This document shows, piece by piece, positions 60,545 to 64,000 of a stretch of 64,000 nt of DNA. A program made the position numbers and the translations under genes. How positions within the stretch are numbered: position 1 is the stretch's first letter; each line of letters begins with the position of its first letter. Source of the DNA: Pseudobutyrivibrio sp. GTDB taxonomy: Bacteria; Bacillota; Clostridia; Lachnospirales; Lachnospiraceae. Below the pieces are notes generated by a model, which did not search any database, had not been told where the DNA came from, and saw nothing but the letters and a program-made list of their open reading frames with translations. The stretch is taken from contig JAFYYR010000015.1 of NCBI GenBank assembly GCA_017557435.1, forward strand, positions 1 to 64,000, in the 5' to 3' direction.

Positions 60545-62887
60545 CTATACAGCATCTGAACGACCAAGGTAGGTTGCATCTGTTTCGTATTCGTTGCCAT
60601 ATATATCATAGACTGTATAGTAACCAAGTGTAGTATACTGTGCAAAATCAATTGTTGTATATGTAAGACTAAGTGTACTAGCCTGGAATGGATTACCTGC
60701 TATTGAATATGACACATCTCCTGAACTAGATAATTCATAGTATACCAAATCAATTTCATCATCTGAATATAGGTCATACATGTATGAACCTTCTTCTTCT
60801 GTTTCGTAGTCATATGTTGTATATCCCTGGATTGTACCTTCTGGGTGATCTTCATCGTAATAAACGTAAAGCAACGCACCCTCACCATTTACTGTAATAG
60901 GAATATAACCCATCTGTGACCATTCACCAGTATCTGGATTATTATAGAAATCTACACAGAAGTATCCAGCAAGATTGCCATTTACAAATGTCCATGACTC
61001 AGGATCTACTAAAGCAAGCCTTCCATCATCATCGGTTTTATATGTATAATCCTGACCTAAAAGGACGTATGAATCACCATCCTCTACCGCAAATGTAAGA
61101 GCTACATGATCGATAGCCTCCCAGTCAGAATCGCTAAGCTCTACAGCATAATAGTCGCCCATATCAACTAAGGCCAAACTACTGCTATTTACATTACCAG
61201 CGGAAGCTCCAGCAGTTGCATAGTCCATTGTGTACCAATCTCCAGCATAGGCACTAACGTACTCTTCACCCTCGAAATAAAGGGCTGCTGAAGCCATATT
61301 ATCGTAGAAATCAGTAATCGTTTGATCGTAATCTAACTCAACAAATTGCGTACGTCCTATATCGTAAGCCTGACATAGCTCAAATGGGCAATAAACCATA
61401 AGGCCGTGGCCATAAGCAAAATCACTTTCCGTATAGGATACAGCATTGACAGCTGAATTGATAAGTGTTGCTGCACTCTCATTTGTATCAAATGCCGTAG
61501 CTAAAGCAATTAAATCTACTGCGTCAATTCCCTCGTATGAACCGCAATTACCTCTAGCCCTTACGTAATCTCCAAATCCGCCTGCTTCTACTGCGCTCGC
61601 AACATCACCTATATAATCCACATAAGCAGTGTATACATCGTCAATATAGTCAAGACGAATAACTGACATGGAACCAACCAATCCATCATTATCAATATCA
61701 TCCATGTAATCCTGAACAATCTTTTCTGAGAATGTCTGAGCATCACCGTCAAGTATACCTAACCAGTTTGTATAATAGATACCCTTATTATTTACATAAC
61801 TCTCAGCACCTACCATGTATTTAGCATGTTCTTTGAGACATAAGCCCATCTCAAGTGTACATACGTTACATGCATCAAAAATAACTGCATCAAAATCAAC
61901 GCCCGACTTCTCAATCTCATTTCTGATTTCATAATCATAAAGAAGTTTGCTTGGGTCATTGCTAAGCTCATCACTACCAAAGCCAACAGGAATTCCGCCG
62001 CCGTGATCCCAAAGATCCAATGTATAATTCTCAGCTGGGAAATTTTCCTTGCAGTAAGTAATAAACTCGCAAAGAGCCCCTTCTTCAGTCATTGAAGTCT
62101 TACCAAGACTCTTCTCCTTATTTAACTTGCCGTTTCTAATTGAGAAAATAGTAACCTCTCCATCAGGAATATCTTTATTTTCCCATTTTTTGGCACCGCC
62201 GCACTGAAGAACTACATTACAGTTATCAGGAATATTCGCTTCAAGCATCTCCTTGATATCTCGAGAAGCAGCTCCACCGTATCTGCCTGACTCCAAGTCA
62301 CTTCCTACGATATAAACCATAAGAGTTCTAACTGCGCCATCTGCTGCTGTTGGCTCAACCTTTTCTTCTCTTTCGTCCTCGTCTCTATGTCTCTTATTTG
62401 AGGAATTACCGCCAGATGCAAATATTCCTACTATAATAGCTACAACAAGAACTAAAACTCCAATTATGATAGCAATTGTCTTGCCATTTCCGCCCTGTTT
62501 AGCAGCCTGTGGAGTCACCTGCGCTGGCTGCACTGGTCTTGGCTGTGGCTGCACTGGTCTTGGCTGTGGCTGCACTGTAGGTTGAGGAGTCACAGTAGGT
62601 TGTGGCGCTACAGGCTTTGGCTGTACTGTAGGCTGCACCTTCACCTCTGGCTGAGGTGTTGCTGTAGGCTGTGGTGCTACAGTAGGCTGCACCTTTACCT
62701 CTGGTTGAGGAGCTACTGTAGGCTGCACCTTCACCTCTGGCTGAGGAGCTACTGTAGGCTGTGGTGCTACAGGCTTTGGCTGTACTGTAGGCTGTGGCTT
62801 TACAACAGGCTTATCAACTGGTGTACCACAGTTCTTACAAAAGCTTGCCCCCTCATTAAGTTGTGTTCCGCATTTTTTACAAAACAT
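60545..62887 (-). CDS. Zinc-ribbon, Pro-rich, TM and clostripain (C11) protease fusion
   Basis: This 780-aa protein has a cytoplasmic zinc ribbon (Cys 3, 6, 17 and 20: FCKKCG and FCKNCG), a PQPTV/KPQP proline-rich spacer (25-130), and one membrane segment (KTIAIIIGVLVLVVAIIVGIF, about 135-157). A charged linker and an extracytoplasmic clostripain-like cysteine protease domain follow, with catalytic His near 293 (LDLWDHGGGIP) and Cys near 337 (IFDACNVCTLEM), and a beta-rich C-terminal half of about 300 residues (possibly binding). GGAG precedes the ATG. A TTGACA-17-TACACT promoter lies upstream. C11 enzymes cut after Arg or Lys; the substrate is unknown. Confidence 0.88.
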   Translation of the reverse strand: MFCKKCGTQLNEGASFCKNCGTPVDKPVVKPQPTVQPKPVAPQPTVAPQPEVKVQPTVAPQPEVKVQPTVAPQPTATPQPEVKVQPTVQPKPVAPQPTVTPQPTVQPQPRPVQPQPRPVQPAQVTPQAAKQGGNGKTIAIIIGVLVLVVAIIVGIFASGGNSSNKRHRDEDEREEKVEPTAADGAVRTLMVYIVGSDLESGRYGGAASRDIKEMLEANIPDNCNVVLQCGGAKKWENKDIPDGEVTIFSIRNGKLNKEKSLGKTSMTEEGALCEFITYCKENFPAENYTLDLWDHGGGIPVGFGSDELSNDPSKLLYDYEIRNEIEKSGVDFDAVIFDACNVCTLEMGLCLKEHAKYMVGAESYVNNKGIYYTNWLGILDGDAQTFSEKIVQDYMDDIDNDGLVGSMSVIRLDYIDDVYTAYVDYIGDVASAVEAGGFGDYVRARGNCGSYEGIDAVDLIALATAFDTNESAATLINSAVNAVSYTESDFAYGHGLMVYCPFELCQAYDIGRTQFVELDYDQTITDFYDNMASAALYFEGEEYVSAYAGDWYTMDYATAGASAGNVNSSSLALVDMGDYYAVELSDSDWEAIDHVALTFAVEDGDSYVLLGQDYTYKTDDDGRLALVDPESWTFVNGNLAGYFCVDFYNNPDTGEWSQMGYIPITVNGEGALLYVYYDEDHPEGTIQGYTTYDYETEEEGSYMYDLYSDDEIDLVYYELSSSGDVSYSIAGNPFQASTLSLTYTTIDFAQYTTLGYYTVYDIYGNEYETDATYLGRSDAV
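62545..62815 (-). repeat. Pro-Gln-Pro-Thr-Val repeat-coding region
   Basis: Degenerate tandem units (ctgtaggctgtgg and ctgtaggctgcacctt on the plus strand) encode PQPTVxPQP and PEVKVQPT spacers between the zinc ribbon and the membrane segment. Confidence 0.85.
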
Positions 62888-62933
62888 TATTTTTCTCCAA
62901 TCAACATTCGTTTTATTGTCATTATATGGTAGT

Positions 62934-62962
62934 AGTGTAATACTTATTCTTTTCTATGTCAA
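62934..62962 (-). promoter_or_regulatory. Promoter of the clostripain-like gene
   Basis: On the minus strand a perfect TTGACA (62957-62962), a 17-bp spacer and TACACT (62934-62939) lie 47 bp before the ATG. A nearer TATAAT also exists at about 62922-62927. Confidence 0.6.
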
Positions 62963-63009
62963 CACTGCAAATAAAATAAATTTCCCTTTTTAAAAGCTCT
63001 ATTTAAATA

Positions 63010-63041
63010 TAAAAAAGCTAGTAGTTTTTCAACTACTAGCT
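63010..63041 (-). terminator. Terminator of the CDF transporter gene
   Basis: A perfect 11-bp stem (63016-63026 with 63031-63041) with a tttc loop is followed on the minus strand by TTTTTTATA. It lies 6 bp past the stop. Confidence 0.92.
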
Positions 63042-63047
63042 ACTACT

Positions 63048-64000
63048 TTAATCACTAAGATCAACATCCATGTTCACACTAAATGTATAATCCGGATACT
63101 TCTCTTTCAAGGCCGCTACAATTTGGTGATAAGTAGCATCCCTATCTGGAGAATCAAATGTAATTACAACATCAAAACTCATAAGCTTTTGTGCTGGATC
63201 GTAGTAAAATCCATGAATCTGTTTTACATAATCAAAAGTCTTAACGTATCTTGCAATTTCTTTTTGAAGCATATCAGCCTCGGAATCCTTTTTATTTTTA
63301 CTATAGATTCCAATACCCTCTAGGGCAACACCAGTCTCCTTGAAAACCACGTATGCTATCTGGCGTTGAAGCTGGTCTAATCTAGTCATGGTCATATCCT
63401 CATCCACCTCGATATGGATGGAACCCACATATCTATCTGGCCCATAATTATGAAGACTCAAATCATAAGCACCAGAGACTTCATCAAAGGAAACCACTAT
63501 CCTCTTAACCTGATGAGAAAGCTCTATCTCAACACGCTCCCCCAGAATATGTGAAATGGTCTCAGAAATCATATCGTATCCAGCCTTAATGATGACAATG
63601 GAAATGATGGCACCAAGATACGCCTCAAGACTGACACCAAACTGGATAAATATAATAGCTGCCACTAAAGTTGAGGTGGAGATAACAGCATCAAGCTTGG
63701 CATCCTCTCCTGATGCTACAAGGGATTCAGATTTAACTGACTCTCCCACCTTTTTAACATAGGTGCCAAGAATAATTTTTACAAAAACAGCTACTGCAAC
63801 AATAAGAAGTGTCACTGTAGTATATTTTGGTAACTGTGGGTCTATTATTTTCTTAATAGACTCTACAAGTGAAGTGATACCTGCATAGCAAATGATAATA
63901 GCAATAACTGCTGTGCTGATATACTCAACTCGTCCATGTCCCAAAGGATGCTTTCTGTCTGGTGCCTTGTTGGCAAGCTTAGTTCCAACAATTGTAATAA
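63048..64000 (-). CDS. Cation diffusion facilitator (CDF) transporter, 5' end outside window
   Basis: The frame stays open to the window edge: before the first internal ATG the reading continues KLANKAPDRKHPLGHGRVEY, the CDF motif joining TM2 and TM3. At least 317 residues are visible. TM segments lie around IITIVGTKLANK, AVIAIIICYAGIT, TVTLLIVAVAVFVKIIL and TLVAAIIFIQFGVSLEAYLGAIISIVIIKAG. The second metal motif is EDAKLDAVIST. A cytoplasmic C-terminal domain (EVSGAYDLSLHNYGPDRYVGSIHIEVDEDMT) is present, with an extra 90-residue ferredoxin-like extension. It exports divalent metal (Zn, Mn or Fe). Confidence 0.93.
   Translation of the reverse strand, partial: ITIVGTKLANKAPDRKHPLGHGRVEYISTAVIAIIICYAGITSLVESIKKIIDPQLPKYTTVTLLIVAVAVFVKIILGTYVKKVGESVKSESLVASGEDAKLDAVISTSTLVAAIIFIQFGVSLEAYLGAIISIVIIKAGYDMISETISHILGERVEIELSHQVKRIVVSFDEVSGAYDLSLHNYGPDRYVGSIHIEVDEDMTMTRLDQLQRQIAYVVFKETGVALEGIGIYSKNKKDSEADMLQKEIARYVKTFDYVKQIHGFYYDPAQKLMSFDVVITFDSPDRDATYHQIVAALKEKYPDYTFSVNMDVDLSD

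Overview
The window comes from a low-GC Gram-positive, almost certainly a Lachnospiraceae (Clostridia), most likely of the Butyrivibrio/Pseudobutyrivibrio type. This is judged from the gene families and protein style (clostridial pyruvate phosphate dikinase, Gx-transporter/NusG-II pair, fibro-slime pilus adhesin, YvyF-like flagellar-region protein), not from a marker gene. Every gene I can support is on the minus strand, so transcription runs from high to low coordinates. I see no rRNA, tRNA or CRISPR array.

Region 1 (1-8.5 kb): the leading module of a Tn1549/CD1115-type integrative conjugative element: DUF5688 protein, 42-aa cysteine peptide, RepA-type initiator, ParA, ParB, PcfB, VirD4. HIT, GNAT and HXXEE genes sit where the VirB-like genes would normally follow. 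A second GNAT gene and an XRE regulator flank the module. No integrase, relaxase or VirB4 is visible.

Region 2 (8.7-29.8 kb): ppdK, then the accessory Sec operon secY2-asp1-asp3-secA2-gtfA-gtfB. Next come gdhA, a YitT-family gene and a three-gene operon ending in a YvyF-like protein. A short serine-rich repeat protein (SRRP), asp2 and a GT-C-like membrane enzyme follow. asp2 is separated from its usual partners by about 8 kb.

Region 3 (29.9-34.9 kb): a 1657-aa SRRP, the presumed main cargo of the accessory Sec system.

Region 4 (35.1-48.8 kb): a surface-fibre cluster. In transcription order it holds a 1574-aa fibro-slime/Cna-B adhesin (LPETGG), a major pilin (LPFTGG), two class C sortases, a minor pilin-like protein, three TasA/camelysin-like proteins, a MucBP-like membrane protein, and a protein fusing a SipW-type signal peptidase to a class B sortase.

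Region 5 (49-64 kb): mostly housekeeping genes (GT2, MntP-like protein, TetR, DUF308, DegV, Gx transporter, NusG-II, glycogen debranching enzyme, phosphoglucomutase, CDF transporter). Among them are another repeat-rich surface protein and a zinc-ribbon/clostripain membrane protease.

The most interesting signal is regulatory. Three surface-protein genes (starts 27042, 34849 and 58483) carry a direct repeat of TTGGCA-like half-sites spaced exactly 20 bp, and in each the proximal half-site lies exactly 42 nt from a -10-like hexamer. An inverted version lies upstream of the pilus operon. Together with shared C-terminal membrane tails and glycine-rich signal peptides, this suggests one co-regulated surface-adhesion regulon built from a glycoprotein export system, a sortase pilus and a SipW fibre system.
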